A DNA stretch of 64,000 nt from SIG565 sp964607025. Its GTDB lineage: Bacteria > Bacillota > Clostridia > Oscillospirales > Acutalibacteraceae. The notes below the pieces were generated by a model. It made no database searches. It was given only the letters and a program-made list of their open reading frames with translations, and was not told the origin of the DNA. Made by a program: the position numbers and the translations under genes. Every line of letters begins with the position of its first letter. Position 1 is the first letter of the stretch. This document shows positions 24,024 through 31,890 of this stretch, in pieces. The stretch spans positions 1 through 64,000 of the forward strand of contig CAZSIL010000008.1 of NCBI GenBank assembly GCA_964607025.1, read 5' to 3'.

Positions 24024-24401
24024 TTAATCGCAGTTAGCTCTGCATTTTACAAGACAGGCGGTGGCGGTAATGGTTAAAGAAAAGAAGAAAAGCAAAAGAC
24101 CAACAATTATAGCACCGATAACGCTTGTAGCCGCAAAGGTAACGGCCAAAAGAACAACCGAGAAGAGTATAGTGCCTAAAATACCCGCCAAAACAGCAGA
24201 TACTGCGGCACAACAACCGCCACGCGCGGCAAACAGGTTAGCGGCAAGGTAAACCACCGCAATACCGAGTGTTACCCAGAGGAAAGCAGGTGTTACGGCG
24301 ATAACGGCGGTGATTTGCAAAAACGCGGTAACAACGCCGATAATGAGAGAGGCAATAAAGCCGAGGGTCAAACAACTGAAACGATTTTCACAATTACACA
24401 T
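24024..24401 (-). CDS. Small cysteine-containing membrane protein
   Basis: A 125-residue very hydrophobic protein with about four helices (roughly 12-34, 36-57, 63-85, 88-112). Cysteines cluster at both ends (MCNCENRFSC at the start, CLVKCRANC at the end) and in RGGCCAAV in the middle, which might bind metal or form disulfides. No named family is recognised, though similar short Cys-capped membrane proteins are common in Clostridia. The ATG at 24,401 sits 8 bases after AGGAGG; the GTG three codons earlier overlaps the ribosome site and is less likely. A TTAGGAT repeat begins right after its stop. Confidence 0.72.
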   Translation of the reverse strand: MCNCENRFSCLTLGFIASLIIGVVTAFLQITAVIAVTPAFLWVTLGIAVVYLAANLFAARGGCCAAVSAVLAGILGTILFSVVLLAVTFAATSVIGAIIVGLLLFFFSLTITATACLVKCRANCD

Positions 24402-24508
24402 AAAATTCACCTCCTAAAACAATATATGAAAAAATTGTTTTTGGGGTGAACAAGCCCCTTTTTAAATAAAATAAAAAAATATCCGCATAATATTCTTGGT
24501 GAATTATT

Positions 24509-25813
24509 ATGCAAAATTCTTTATGGGAAAAAAACGTGAAGTTACCCGAGTTTCCGAAACTCAAAGACGATATAAAAACAGATGTCCTAATAATCGGCGG
24601 CGGTATGGCAGGGTTGTTATGCGCTTATCGGTTAGAACAAAACGGAGTCGATTATATTCTTGCGGAACAGAATAAAATAGCATCGGGTGTTACCAAAAAC
24701 ACCACCGCTAAAATTACTGTGCAACACGGGTATATTTATAGTGATATTTCAAAACGATACGGCGAAAAAGCGGCGCGGCAATATTTCAAGGCGAATAATC
24801 GGGCTGTAGAGCAGTATAAAGAAATATGCAAAAATATCGACTGCGATTTTGAAGTTTGCGATTCCTATGTTTTTTCAGGTGATAACAAAAAAACCGCAAA
24901 GGAACTAGCAATACTTAATAAAATCGGGGTGGCAGCAGAATTTTTAAGCAAGACAGATTTGCCGTTAAAAATAGCGGGCGCGATAAAAATCAAAAATCAA
25001 GCGCAGTTTAACCCTTTAAAATTTATAGCGAATATATCTCGCGGACTTAAAATTTATGAAAACACCAAAATCATAGGTTATGACGGCAAAAATTATCTTT
25101 ATGATGGCGGTAAAATAACGGCGAAAAGCACCATAGTTGCCACACATTTCCCAATTTTTAATAAGCACGGTTTGTATCCATTAAAAATGTATCAGCATCG
25201 CTCGTATGTTTTGGCGTTAGAGAACACAAAACAGATAAACGGTATGTACGTGGACGAAAATTTGTTGGGGTTATCCTTTAGAAACTATGGGGATACATTA
25301 TTGCTCGGCGGCGGCTCACACAGAACCGGCAAAAATGGCGGCGGATTTAACGAACTGCGCGATTTCGCGAAGCGGTATTTGGGTCCTGTAAAAATAAAGT
25401 CCGAGTGGGCAACGCAGGACTGCATGACGCTCGATAATATAGCGTATATAGGAAAGTATTCGAAAAACACACCAGATATGTTTGTTGCGGCGGGCTTTAA
25501 TAAATGGGGGATGACGCTGTCTTTGGTTGCGGCAAATATTCTTGTTGATTTGATAATGGGTAAAGAAAATGAGTTTGCAGACCTTTTTTCACCCGCAAGA
25601 AGTATTTTACATCCGCAGTTGGCTGTAAATGCCGTCGAAACAACCATTAATCTCATAACGCCAACATCACCGCGCTGTCCGCACCTTGGTTGCGCGCTTA
25701 AATGGAACAAGCAAGAACACAGTTGGGATTGCTCGTGTCACGGCTCAAGATTTGATAAAGATGGCAAAGTGCTTAACAACCCCGCAACACAGGATTTAGG
25801 GACTAGGATTTAG
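24509..25813 (+). CDS. FAD-dependent oxidoreductase with C-terminal Rieske domain
   Basis: A 434-residue two-domain redox protein. The N-terminal DAO-type FAD domain shows the dinucleotide loop VLIIGGGMAGLLCAYRLEQ at about 26-44, and the second FAD contact MFVAAGFNKWGMTLS near 330. The C-terminal Rieske [2Fe-2S] domain has CPHLGC (about 389-394) and CSCHGSRFD (about 410), giving the Cys-His/Cys-His cluster ligands. Such fusions oxidise amine or hydroxy substrates with electrons passed to the cluster; the substrate here is unknown. The last residues (GTRI) and the stop codon are supplied by a TTAGGAT-type repeat, so the original C-terminus may have been slightly different. Confidence 0.88.
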   Translation: MQNSLWEKNVKLPEFPKLKDDIKTDVLIIGGGMAGLLCAYRLEQNGVDYILAEQNKIASGVTKNTTAKITVQHGYIYSDISKRYGEKAARQYFKANNRAVEQYKEICKNIDCDFEVCDSYVFSGDNKKTAKELAILNKIGVAAEFLSKTDLPLKIAGAIKIKNQAQFNPLKFIANISRGLKIYENTKIIGYDGKNYLYDGGKITAKSTIVATHFPIFNKHGLYPLKMYQHRSYVLALENTKQINGMYVDENLLGLSFRNYGDTLLLGGGSHRTGKNGGGFNELRDFAKRYLGPVKIKSEWATQDCMTLDNIAYIGKYSKNTPDMFVAAGFNKWGMTLSLVAANILVDLIMGKENEFADLFSPARSILHPQLAVNAVETTINLITPTSPRCPHLGCALKWNKQEHSWDCSCHGSRFDKDGKVLNNPATQDLGTRI

Positions 25814-25832
25814 GATATAGGACTTAGAAATT
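25791..25832. repeat. TTAGGAT-type repeat, site 2
   Basis: GGATTTAGG, ACTAGGATTTAGGATATAGG and ACTTAGAAATTA blocks. It overlaps the end of the FAD/Rieske gene and abuts the stop of the minus-strand frame at 25,831. Confidence 0.8.
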
Positions 25833-26076
25833 ATTTTGGGAAATCTTCGCTGTCTAATAATGCCCACAATTTATTTACTGCATTGTACTGCCGCTCAATA
25901 AGATGCGGCAGTGCTTCCTTTCCAAAACCGTCTAACCCGTTTTGGTTAAAACGACGTTCGTCGATATCGTATTTTACCAAATCTTGTAGATATGCTAAAA
26001 TACCGATTTCGGTACATAGTTCAAACAATTCATCAAGTTGATGAAGGTTTATTTTGCGCAGTATGAAAACGGACAT
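25831..26076 (-). CDS. Possible 81-aa hypothetical protein
   Basis: An open frame rich in Leu, Glu and Asp whose body (about residues 11-81: LDELFELCTEIGILAYLQDL, then YDIDERRFNQNG and RQYNAVNKLWALLDSED) has a natural-looking, helical composition. The ribosome site is weak (GGTAAC) and the first ten codons are antisense to a fragment of an Xre-type regulator gene. It may therefore be the 3' part of a real gene joined to foreign DNA. No family is recognised. Confidence 0.4.
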   Translation of the reverse strand: MSVFILRKINLHQLDELFELCTEIGILAYLQDLVKYDIDERRFNQNGLDGFGKEALPHLIERQYNAVNKLWALLDSEDFPK

Positions 26077-26181
26077 AGACCGTTACCTGCCGAACATATT
26101 ATTACACTCTGCAAATTTTACGGTGTTTCTGCAGATTATCTATTAGGTCTGCCCGAAAATCTCAAATATCCTAAAAGATAA
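26041..26181 (+). pseudogene. Fragment of an Xre-family (HTH) regulator gene
   Basis: The 46-codon frame ends in AQYENGHRPLPAEHIITLCK and FYGVSADYLLGLPE, the exact C-terminal half of a Cro/C1-type helix-turn-helix protein. The N-terminal helices of the DNA-binding domain are missing and no ribosome site precedes the ATG. It looks like a truncated remnant, possibly of a mobile element. Confidence 0.75.
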
Positions 26182-26216
26182 AAACAACCGATAGAATTTT
26201 CTATCGGTTGTTTTCT
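26181..26216. terminator. Bidirectional terminator downstream of rsmF and the Xre fragment
   Basis: AAAACAACCGATAG / CTATCGGTTGTTTT with an AATTTT loop. Confidence 0.88.
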
Positions 26217-26217
26217 C

Positions 26218-26262
26218 TAAATTCTACATCCTAACCCCTAAATCCTAATCGTAGTCCCTTAG
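26218..26262. repeat. TTAGGAT-type repeat, site 3
   Basis: On the minus strand it contains TTAGGATTTAGGGGTTAGGA. The last codons and stop of the rsmF-like gene (LRLGFRG-stop) are read from it. Confidence 0.8.
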
Positions 26263-27589
26263 GGTAGTGGTTTTTAGCGGTGCCGTTTACCACCTTTGCA
26301 CCGCCGACTGTACATCCTTCAACGGTAACTACCGCCCAGCCGTTTTCACAAGCAGTCGGTATTTCTTCACCGCGTAGATATTTTTTAAGGTCTTCTGATT
26401 CGGCAGTAAGTTCTATTTTGCGCTTAAAACTTTTTCCCAGCCCCATAAAAAACTGATGGTGGGGGAGAATATAATTTTTGCGTATTTCACCTATTGTTAT
26501 TCCTTTAGCAAATACCTTTGCGCCACTTAAATCGAAATCGGGGGTAAAATATACGGGTGTATCGCCGTTGAAAGTAACGTAGGATAAATCATAATCGGTT
26601 AATGTATCATTTAAAAATTCCACTACCGTTTTGTCTATCTTTGCAGGTATTTTTGGTGCGTTATAGCTTTTGGGAGGTTCATCTTTGTTTTTTAATACCG
26701 CCATAAACTGCCCTTCACCCTTGTTTTTATGCGGATAAAAGCGGCGGCAAAAGTGTATGTTTTCAGTTTTGCAACCGTCAAAATAAATGCCGTTTTCGGT
26801 ATTTTCTTTAACGCGCGCAGTCACAGGATAAAGCTCAAAATTTTCGTGACGGGATAAAAAGGAGTCCACCACCATTTCGTTTTCTTCGAGTGAAAAAGTG
26901 CAGGTGGCATATACTATATAACCGCCGCCAACTACCAGCCGCGCAGCATTATCAAGTATCTCGGCTTGACGGCGCGCACACATTTGGACGTTTTCTTCAC
27001 TCCACTCATCAATCGCCGTTTGGTCCTTTCGGAACATACCTTCTCCCGAACAGGGAGCGTCGCACATAACCAAATCAAAACGTCCTTCAAAAAGCTTAGC
27101 AAGGTGTGAAGTATCCATACAGGTAACGGCGGTGTTTGTAAGCCCTAAGCGCTCAACGTTGCCTGTAAGTATCTTGCATCGCGACGGAATAATCTCGTTT
27201 GATAAAAGAACACCATTTGGTATTTTATTTTTAAGCTGTGTGCTTTTTCCACCGGGCGAAGCGCACATATCGGCGATATACCAATTTTTCTCTATATCAA
27301 CACACTCAGCAGGTGCCATAGCGGCCGGCTCCTGCACGTAAATTAAACCTGCGTGATGAAAAGGGTGGTGACCGATTTTATCGTCGTCAAAATAGTATCC
27401 GTTATCCACGTAGGGTATTTTTTCGGTGGAAAAAGGGTTGATTTTCTCAAAATCTGCCACTGAAATTTTATCGGTGTTTACACGAAAAGCCCGAACGCTT
27501 TTTTCATTCAGGGCTTTTTCAAAATCGGTGTATTCTTCATTTAGTAGTTTTTTCATACGCGTTACAAACGCCGTGGGTAAATTTTTCAT
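26231..27589 (-). CDS. rRNA cytosine-C5 methyltransferase, RsmF-like
   Basis: A 452-residue NOL1/NOP2/sun-family enzyme. Such enzymes methylate C5 of a cytosine in 16S rRNA using SAM. The SAM-binding motif DMCASPGGKSTQL is near residue 107, DAPCSGEGMFRKD near 176 (first catalytic Cys) and the second catalytic Cys is in YATCTFSLEENE near 232. A C-terminal RNA-binding extension (about 310-452), with HQFFMGLGKSFK and the PUA-like VVTVEGCTVGGAKVVNG, matches RsmF/YebU rather than RsmB. The start codon lies directly at the rsmE stop. The C-terminal seven residues come from a repeat sequence. Confidence 0.88.
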   Translation of the reverse strand: MKNLPTAFVTRMKKLLNEEYTDFEKALNEKSVRAFRVNTDKISVADFEKINPFSTEKIPYVDNGYYFDDDKIGHHPFHHAGLIYVQEPAAMAPAECVDIEKNWYIADMCASPGGKSTQLKNKIPNGVLLSNEIIPSRCKILTGNVERLGLTNTAVTCMDTSHLAKLFEGRFDLVMCDAPCSGEGMFRKDQTAIDEWSEENVQMCARRQAEILDNAARLVVGGGYIVYATCTFSLEENEMVVDSFLSRHENFELYPVTARVKENTENGIYFDGCKTENIHFCRRFYPHKNKGEGQFMAVLKNKDEPPKSYNAPKIPAKIDKTVVEFLNDTLTDYDLSYVTFNGDTPVYFTPDFDLSGAKVFAKGITIGEIRKNYILPHHQFFMGLGKSFKRKIELTAESEDLKKYLRGEEIPTACENGWAVVTVEGCTVGGAKVVNGTAKNHYPKGLRLGFRG

Positions 27590-28333
27590 TTAATCAAGTT
27601 CCGTTTCCGCATATAGCATACATAAAGAAATTGCCGTAACAGCGGCGGTTTCGGTGCGCAAAATGCGTTTTCCGAGAGAAAGTATTTCACCGCCGATATC
27701 TTTAGCAGCATCGATTTCTGCTTCGCTAAATCCGCCTTCGGGGCCGATAATAATACCAACCGACATACCTTTTTTAATTTTACCGAGTGCAGTTTTGGTT
27801 GCCGCCATACCATTTGCGCACTCATAGGGCACCAGCAATAAATCAAGGGTTTTGGCAAATTCCAGTGCTTGTTTGTAATCTAAACACTCGTTAATTTCGG
27901 GTATTATATTGCGTTTACTTTGCTTTGCCGCGCTTTCCGCAATTTTTTGCCAACGAGCCACTTTAGCCGCTTTCTTTTTTTCATCAAATTTTACAACACT
28001 ATGCTCCGTTTCGGTTGGTATAACTGAATAAGCGCCGAGCTCTACGGCCTTTTCAATTATAAACTCCATTTTGTCTGACTTTGGAAGGCCTTGAAAAAGA
28101 TAAATTTTTATAGGCAATTCGGTATTATTGTAATTTTCCTTTATAATCTCGCAAACGGCGGTGCTGTTTTCAAAAGCAGTCAAACGGCAAAGATTACTTT
28201 TGCAGTCAAAACTCACAAGGAAGGTATCGCCCGTTTGCATCCTTAAAACGTTTTTTATATGATTATAATCTTGCCCTTTAATATAAACGTTGCCGCCCGA
28301 AACGGCGGAAGTATCTACAAAAAAATTAAACAT
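27590..28333 (-). CDS. rsmE: 16S rRNA m3U1498 methyltransferase
   Basis: A 247-residue SPOUT-class methyltransferase that modifies U1498 of 16S rRNA. An N-terminal PUA-like domain (1-75, with HIKNVLRMQTGD) is followed by the knotted SAM domain with KSDKMEFIIEKAVELG near 83, IIGPEGGFSEAEID near 198 and LSLGKRILRTETAAVTAI near 215, all RsmE signatures. Length fits. The stop abuts the rsmF-like start and six bases separate it from the upstream SGNH gene, so the three form one operon. Confidence 0.95.
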   Translation of the reverse strand: MFNFFVDTSAVSGGNVYIKGQDYNHIKNVLRMQTGDTFLVSFDCKSNLCRLTAFENSTAVCEIIKENYNNTELPIKIYLFQGLPKSDKMEFIIEKAVELGAYSVIPTETEHSVVKFDEKKKAAKVARWQKIAESAAKQSKRNIIPEINECLDYKQALEFAKTLDLLLVPYECANGMAATKTALGKIKKGMSVGIIIGPEGGFSEAEIDAAKDIGGEILSLGKRILRTETAAVTAISLCMLYAETELD

Positions 28334-28339
28334 ATTTTT

Positions 28340-29152
28340 TTACCACTTATAATTTACGTTATGAAAATCGGTGCCGACAAAACCGATTTGTCTGAAATCA
28401 TCCATATTATGACGGATGATGTAATCAATATACGAAGCCACCATTTGTGCGGTTACAAGATAACCTGCCGCGTTCATATGACCTGCAAGATAAAATAAAT
28501 TCTTGAACTGATTATCATATATGGGCGCGTATTTCCTAAAATCCAAAACATAGGTGTTATCGAACATTTCGGCAAATTTATATATATATTCGGCGTGGCG
28601 ATTGGCGAGTTCGTTGGTATCGTTTTCGCTCGTTCGCGGCATAGTCATAAGGAAAAACTTGGCTTTGGGCTGAATTTCCTTATACCTTTGTATAATTGCC
28701 GCATAACTGCCGACAAAGGTTTTTGTATTGTTGTTTCTATAGTCGTTCAGGTCAATGTCGGTTATATCTCCAAACTCAAGTTCGCCGTTGCTTATGTAAA
28801 ACAAATCGTTAACGCCGAGCGCGATAATATAGCCCTGCGCTGCTAAATTCTCATCCCAATAGCCCATACGGTCTCCAACCCAACCGTAATAATCAGCCGC
28901 GGTAATTCCGCCGCGTGAAAAATTATGTACGGTAAGCCCTGCCATACGAGCGAGATACTGTCCCCACGAATAGTCAAAATTATCGTGGTATCCGGGTTTG
29001 CTGTTTTCGTCGCACGATTCAAATTCTCCCGATGACAAACTATCTCCGATACAGGCAATAGTACGCATAATTCCGCAAAAACCACCGTCGGTTATTAGTT
29101 TCTCGAGCGGCTTTTCATCAGTGGGAGCCGAGTAAAGCATAGATAAGTCCAT
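28340..29152 (-). CDS. SGNH/GDSL-type hydrolase
   Basis: A 270-residue cytosolic esterase/lipase-like protein. Block I IACIGDSLSSGEFES is near residue 32 (nucleophilic Ser), block II glycine in NFSRGGITAADYYG near 80, block III ALGVNDLF near 107 (Asn) and block V AGHMNAAGYL near 240 (His). Block V has no Asp directly before the motif in the usual DxxH spacing, so the triad acid is uncertain. It has no signal peptide. The ATG at 29,152 follows AAAGGAGTG. It leads the rsmE/rsmF operon. Confidence 0.82.
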   Translation of the reverse strand: MDLSMLYSAPTDEKPLEKLITDGGFCGIMRTIACIGDSLSSGEFESCDENSKPGYHDNFDYSWGQYLARMAGLTVHNFSRGGITAADYYGWVGDRMGYWDENLAAQGYIIALGVNDLFYISNGELEFGDITDIDLNDYRNNNTKTFVGSYAAIIQRYKEIQPKAKFFLMTMPRTSENDTNELANRHAEYIYKFAEMFDNTYVLDFRKYAPIYDNQFKNLFYLAGHMNAAGYLVTAQMVASYIDYIIRHNMDDFRQIGFVGTDFHNVNYKW

Positions 29153-29177
29153 AGAAAACACTCCTTTAACCACCCAA

Positions 29178-29206
29178 ATTATATAATAGAAAAAATGTCA
29201 AGTCAA
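29178..29206 (-). promoter_or_regulatory. Promoter of the SGNH-rsmE-rsmF operon
   Basis: Minus strand: -35 TTGACT (29,201-29,206), 17-base spacer, -10 TATAAT (29,178-29,183). Confidence 0.75.
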
Positions 29207-29225
29207 TAAAAAAACAAGGTTGAAA

Positions 29226-29254
29226 TTGACAAATAGCCGCGAATTATATATAAT
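29226..29254 (+). promoter_or_regulatory. Promoter of the sugar transferase gene
   Basis: -35 TTGACA (29,226-29,231), 17-base spacer, -10 TATAAT (29,249-29,254), fully consensus; divergent from the SGNH operon promoter 20 bases away. Confidence 0.85.
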
Positions 29255-29304
29255 GGTTGTACAAATACTAAAAGAAACCCATTTGCTTATAAGGGGATTG
29301 GAAT

Positions 29305-29940
29305 ATGGAAAAAGCGCAACAGGTGGGGTACAAAATTTGTAAACGCTTGATAGATATTATATTTGGTATTATTGGTACGGCAGTTTTTGTAATTATTTAT
29401 GTGTTCGTAAAACTCGCCTTTTTAGCATCAGGAGATGCCGATACTGTTATGTTTTTGCAGGAGCGCATTGGATATCACGGCGAAAAAATTAAGATTTTTA
29501 AATTCCGCTCGATGATTAAGGACGCAGATAGGGTGCTTGAGGAGTATCTTGCTGAAAACGAAGAAGCGAAAAAAGAATATGAACAGTTTAAAAAACTTAA
29601 AAATGATCCGCGCATAACAGCTGTAGGCAAATTTATACGCGCATATTCTATTGATGAAATACCGCAGTTTATTAACGTGCTTATCGGCAATATGTCGCTT
29701 ATCGGTCCGCGTCCGTATCTCTGGCGCGAAAAGGACGATATGGGAGATGCGTATGATACTATCATAACCTGCAAACCGGGTATTACGGGCTATTGGCAGG
29801 TGAACGGTCGCAGTAATACCGATTTTAAAGAGCGTCTTCAGATGGAGATTTATTATTGCGAAAACCGCAGTTTGTCGATGGACTTTAAGATTTTCTTTAA
29901 AACCTTTTATCAGGTTATCAAAAAAGACGGAGCCGAATAA
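29305..29940 (+). CDS. Undecaprenyl-phosphate sugar phosphotransferase
   Basis: A 211-residue monotopic phosphoglycosyl transferase of the bacterial sugar transferase family. It moves a sugar-1-phosphate from a nucleotide sugar onto undecaprenyl phosphate, the first membrane step of capsule or glycan assembly. One N-terminal hydrophobic segment (about 17-42) is followed by IKIFKFRSMIKDAD near 65, YSIDEIPQFINVLIGNMSLIGPRP near 115 (catalytic Asp-Glu pair in SIDEIPQ) and GITGYWQVNGRS near 160. The small size fits the catalytic core type (PglC/WcaJ C-domain). Its stop overlaps the next start by one base. Confidence 0.92.
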   Translation: MEKAQQVGYKICKRLIDIIFGIIGTAVFVIIYVFVKLAFLASGDADTVMFLQERIGYHGEKIKIFKFRSMIKDADRVLEEYLAENEEAKKEYEQFKKLKNDPRITAVGKFIRAYSIDEIPQFINVLIGNMSLIGPRPYLWREKDDMGDAYDTIITCKPGITGYWQVNGRSNTDFKERLQMEIYYCENRSLSMDFKIFFKTFYQVIKKDGAE

Positions 29941-30713
29941 TGAAGGTAAAAATTATCGTAGCAGCACACAAGAATTATACGATGCCCGAATATGCCTGCT
30001 ATCTGCCCGTTCAGGTAGGCGCAGAGGGAAAGGAAGATATCGGCTATACACCTGACAATACGGGTGATAATATTTCGCATAAAAATCCAAATTTTTGTGA
30101 ACTAACCGGTCTTTACTGGGCTTGGAAAAATTTAGAATGCGATTATTTAGGTCTTGCCCACTACCGCCGCCATTTTAAAGAGCCAAAGGCGAATAAAAAG
30201 GGAATTGACGGAGTTTTAAGCGATAAAACGCTTTATAAACTGCTCGAAAACAGTGATATTGTTTTACCCGCAAAAAGAAAATATTATATAGAAAACCTTT
30301 ATTCGCATTATGAACATACAATGCATATAGAACCGCTCGAGAGCGCACGGGAAATTTTAGCCGAAAAATATCCCGAGTATATCCCTGAGTTTGATAAACT
30401 GAAGAAACGCACAAGCGCGCATATGTTCAATATGTATATTATGAAAAAAGAAATATCTGATAAGTATTGCGAGTGGCTATTTGATATTTTGTTTTCTTTG
30501 GAAGAAAAATTCAGGGATGCCGACTATGATGCTTTCCACGCGAGGTTTTACGGCAGAGTGAGTGAGCTGTTATTGGACGTATATATTAATACAAACAAAT
30601 TGCAGTATGTAGAAACACCGCTTATTTATACCGAAAAAATTAACTGGTGCCGTAAAATAATTGGATTTTTAACGGCAAAGTTTTTCGGTAAGAAATATGA
30701 TAAAAGTTTTTAA
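29940..30713 (+). CDS. DUF4422 glycosyltransferase-like protein
   Basis: A 257-residue protein with the DUF4422 pattern: VKIIVAAHKNYTMPE at the N-terminus, the GDNISHKNPNFCELTGLYWAWKN stretch near 42, GLAHYRRHF near 71, VLPAKRKYYIENLYSHYEHTMH near 106 and the final NKLQYVETPLIYTEKINW. The family occurs in capsule and LPS clusters and is thought to hold glycosyltransferases. It overlaps the sugar transferase gene by one base, so the pair probably works on the same glycan. The rest of a glycan cluster is not adjacent. Confidence 0.88.
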   Translation: MKVKIIVAAHKNYTMPEYACYLPVQVGAEGKEDIGYTPDNTGDNISHKNPNFCELTGLYWAWKNLECDYLGLAHYRRHFKEPKANKKGIDGVLSDKTLYKLLENSDIVLPAKRKYYIENLYSHYEHTMHIEPLESAREILAEKYPEYIPEFDKLKKRTSAHMFNMYIMKKEISDKYCEWLFDILFSLEEKFRDADYDAFHARFYGRVSELLLDVYINTNKLQYVETPLIYTEKINWCRKIIGFLTAKFFGKKYDKSF

Positions 30714-30744
30714 AAAGAATACAAATGTATTGTGAGATAATTAT

Positions 30745-30936
30745 ATGGGAAATTTTAAAATACCCACAATTCCACCCACAACGAACAAGACTATTCGTTT
30801 TCCAAATGACGTGGTCGAGAAAGTGGAAAATGCAATTCAAGGAAAAGAGTGTACCTTTTCGGCATTTGTTATTGCCGCGGCACGTGCAGCGCTTGAAGAC
30901 ATCGAAAATCAAAACCTGTCCGAAAAAAGCCGCTAA
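30745..30936 (+). CDS. Small ribbon-helix-helix-like protein
   Basis: A 63-residue protein with TIRFPNDVVEKVENAI (about 15-30), which looks like the beta-strand and first helix of a ribbon-helix-helix DNA-binding fold, followed by FSAFVIAAARAALED as the second helix. This resembles YlcI/YnfO or CopG/Arc-type small regulators and antitoxins. No toxin-like gene lies directly beside it. The ribosome site is poor, so expression may depend on the upstream gene 31 bases away. It is followed by a terminator. Confidence 0.6.
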   Translation: MGNFKIPTIPPTTNKTIRFPNDVVEKVENAIQGKECTFSAFVIAAARAALEDIENQNLSEKSR

Positions 30937-30984
30937 CAACAGAAAAAGAGAAACCTCAATTATGAGCCGTACTCTAAAGGATAG

Positions 30985-31021
30985 CAAAAAAGATGCACGA
31001 AATTTTCGTGCATCTTTTAAT
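30985..31021 (+). terminator. Terminator after the glycan/RHH genes
   Basis: AAAAGATGCACGAAA / TTTCGTGCATCTTTT, nearly loopless stem, A- and T-runs on both sides. Confidence 0.85.
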
Positions 31022-31096
31022 TTTATCTTATACCGTAGCAAGCAGGGAAAATGTATATCATTTTCCACTTGTTAGGAGAACCTAAAACCTATGAAA

Positions 31097-31507
31097 TTAT
31101 TTCCCAAAATCTTTATTCCAATATTCTCTTAACAATCGTTGCATTTTTCGACTATATGGAATTTTAGGTGATGTAAAAAATGCTTTTTTGCCATAAGAAT
31201 CACCATATATTTGATAATACATGATGTCTGACGGCTTACTTTGTCTTTCGACTTTCCAAACAGTATCCCAATTTAGTTTTTGGAAAAACCCGAAGAGAAA
31301 ATGTATTGTGAGACTTTTTTTATCGAATTCAATACTTACCGGCCTAAATAAAAGTGCGATAAATAAAACAAACAAAACGATAAATGCATATAGCAAATTT
31401 TCACCTGTTTCGTTGCCTACAATAAAACTCAATAAACAGCCAAAAGCGGCAACAAGCCAAATGGAAAAACAAATTATCCAATGCACATCAAAGATTTTTT
31501 TAGACAT
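31097..31507 (-). CDS. Hypothetical membrane protein with PH-like C-terminal part
   Basis: A 136-residue protein with two hydrophobic helices (about 9-30 and 38-55) and a soluble beta-rich C-terminal half (VSIEFDKKSLTIHF, then FFQKLNWDTVWKVERQSK and KKAFFTSPKIPYSRKM) that resembles bacterial PH-domain membrane proteins. AGGTGAT precedes the start. No family name can be given with confidence. It is monocistronic and faces the preceding transcription unit. Confidence 0.6.
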   Translation of the reverse strand: MSKKIFDVHWIICFSIWLVAAFGCLLSFIVGNETGENLLYAFIVLFVLFIALLFRPVSIEFDKKSLTIHFLFGFFQKLNWDTVWKVERQSKPSDIMYYQIYGDSYGKKAFFTSPKIPYSRKMQRLLREYWNKDFGK

Positions 31508-31564
31508 TATATCACCTACTCCAAAAGCATTATATCATAATCTCTGAGACGGTTCAAGAAAATG

Positions 31565-31770
31565 GTGATATTCTGCGCTTTGCGCAGAGTGGTATTTTTG
31601 ATAAATCAAAAGTGATATTAAAACCTTTCGGTTTTAGTGATATTTTATTCGCTCCTAAACTCGCAAAGCGAATAACACTCGGCTTTTAGCCGAATATAAC
31701 TGCGAAGCAATACAACTCGCCGTAAGGCGAATAAAACTGGCGTTGTATCCTTACGGGTACAACGCCTAGC
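31565..31770 (+). repeat. Periodic hairpin array with GTGATATT linkers
   Basis: The octamer GTGATATT (second copy GTGGTATT) recurs at 31,565, 31,589, 31,612 and 31,637, i.e. about every 24 bases. Between copies lie unrelated short palindromes (CTGCGC/GCGCAG, TTGAT/ATCAA, AAAACC/GGTTTT). Longer ones follow: TTATTCGC / GCGAATAA (31,645-31,675), CTCGGC/GCCGA and GGCGTTGTA / TACAACGCC (31,739-31,766). No gene is seen from 31,508 to 31,890. The array differs from a CRISPR: linkers are only 8 bases and the inserts are self-complementary. Confidence 0.75.
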
Positions 31771-31828
31771 TTTGAGGTTTCTTTTCTTTTTAAATTTTAC
31801 AAAAATGGCTATTTATTACAAAATGGTG

Positions 31829-31858
31829 TTTACAAATTCTGCATTGGTGTTGTATAAT
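31829..31858 (+). promoter_or_regulatory. Promoter of the mtlD-like gene
   Basis: -35 TTTACA (31,829-31,834), 18-base spacer, -10 TATAAT (31,853-31,858). Confidence 0.65.
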
Positions 31859-31890
31859 ATAAAAAAATTAATTAAGGGGACGGTTTTAAA

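Noticed and set aside
30745..31507. Toxin-antitoxin pair from the RHH-like protein and the membrane protein
   Set aside because: The two genes are convergent and separated by a terminator, and the membrane protein does not resemble a toxin.
31565..31770. Possible CRISPR array
   Set aside because: Repeated parts are only 8 bases and the inserts are palindromes; no cas genes are present in the window.
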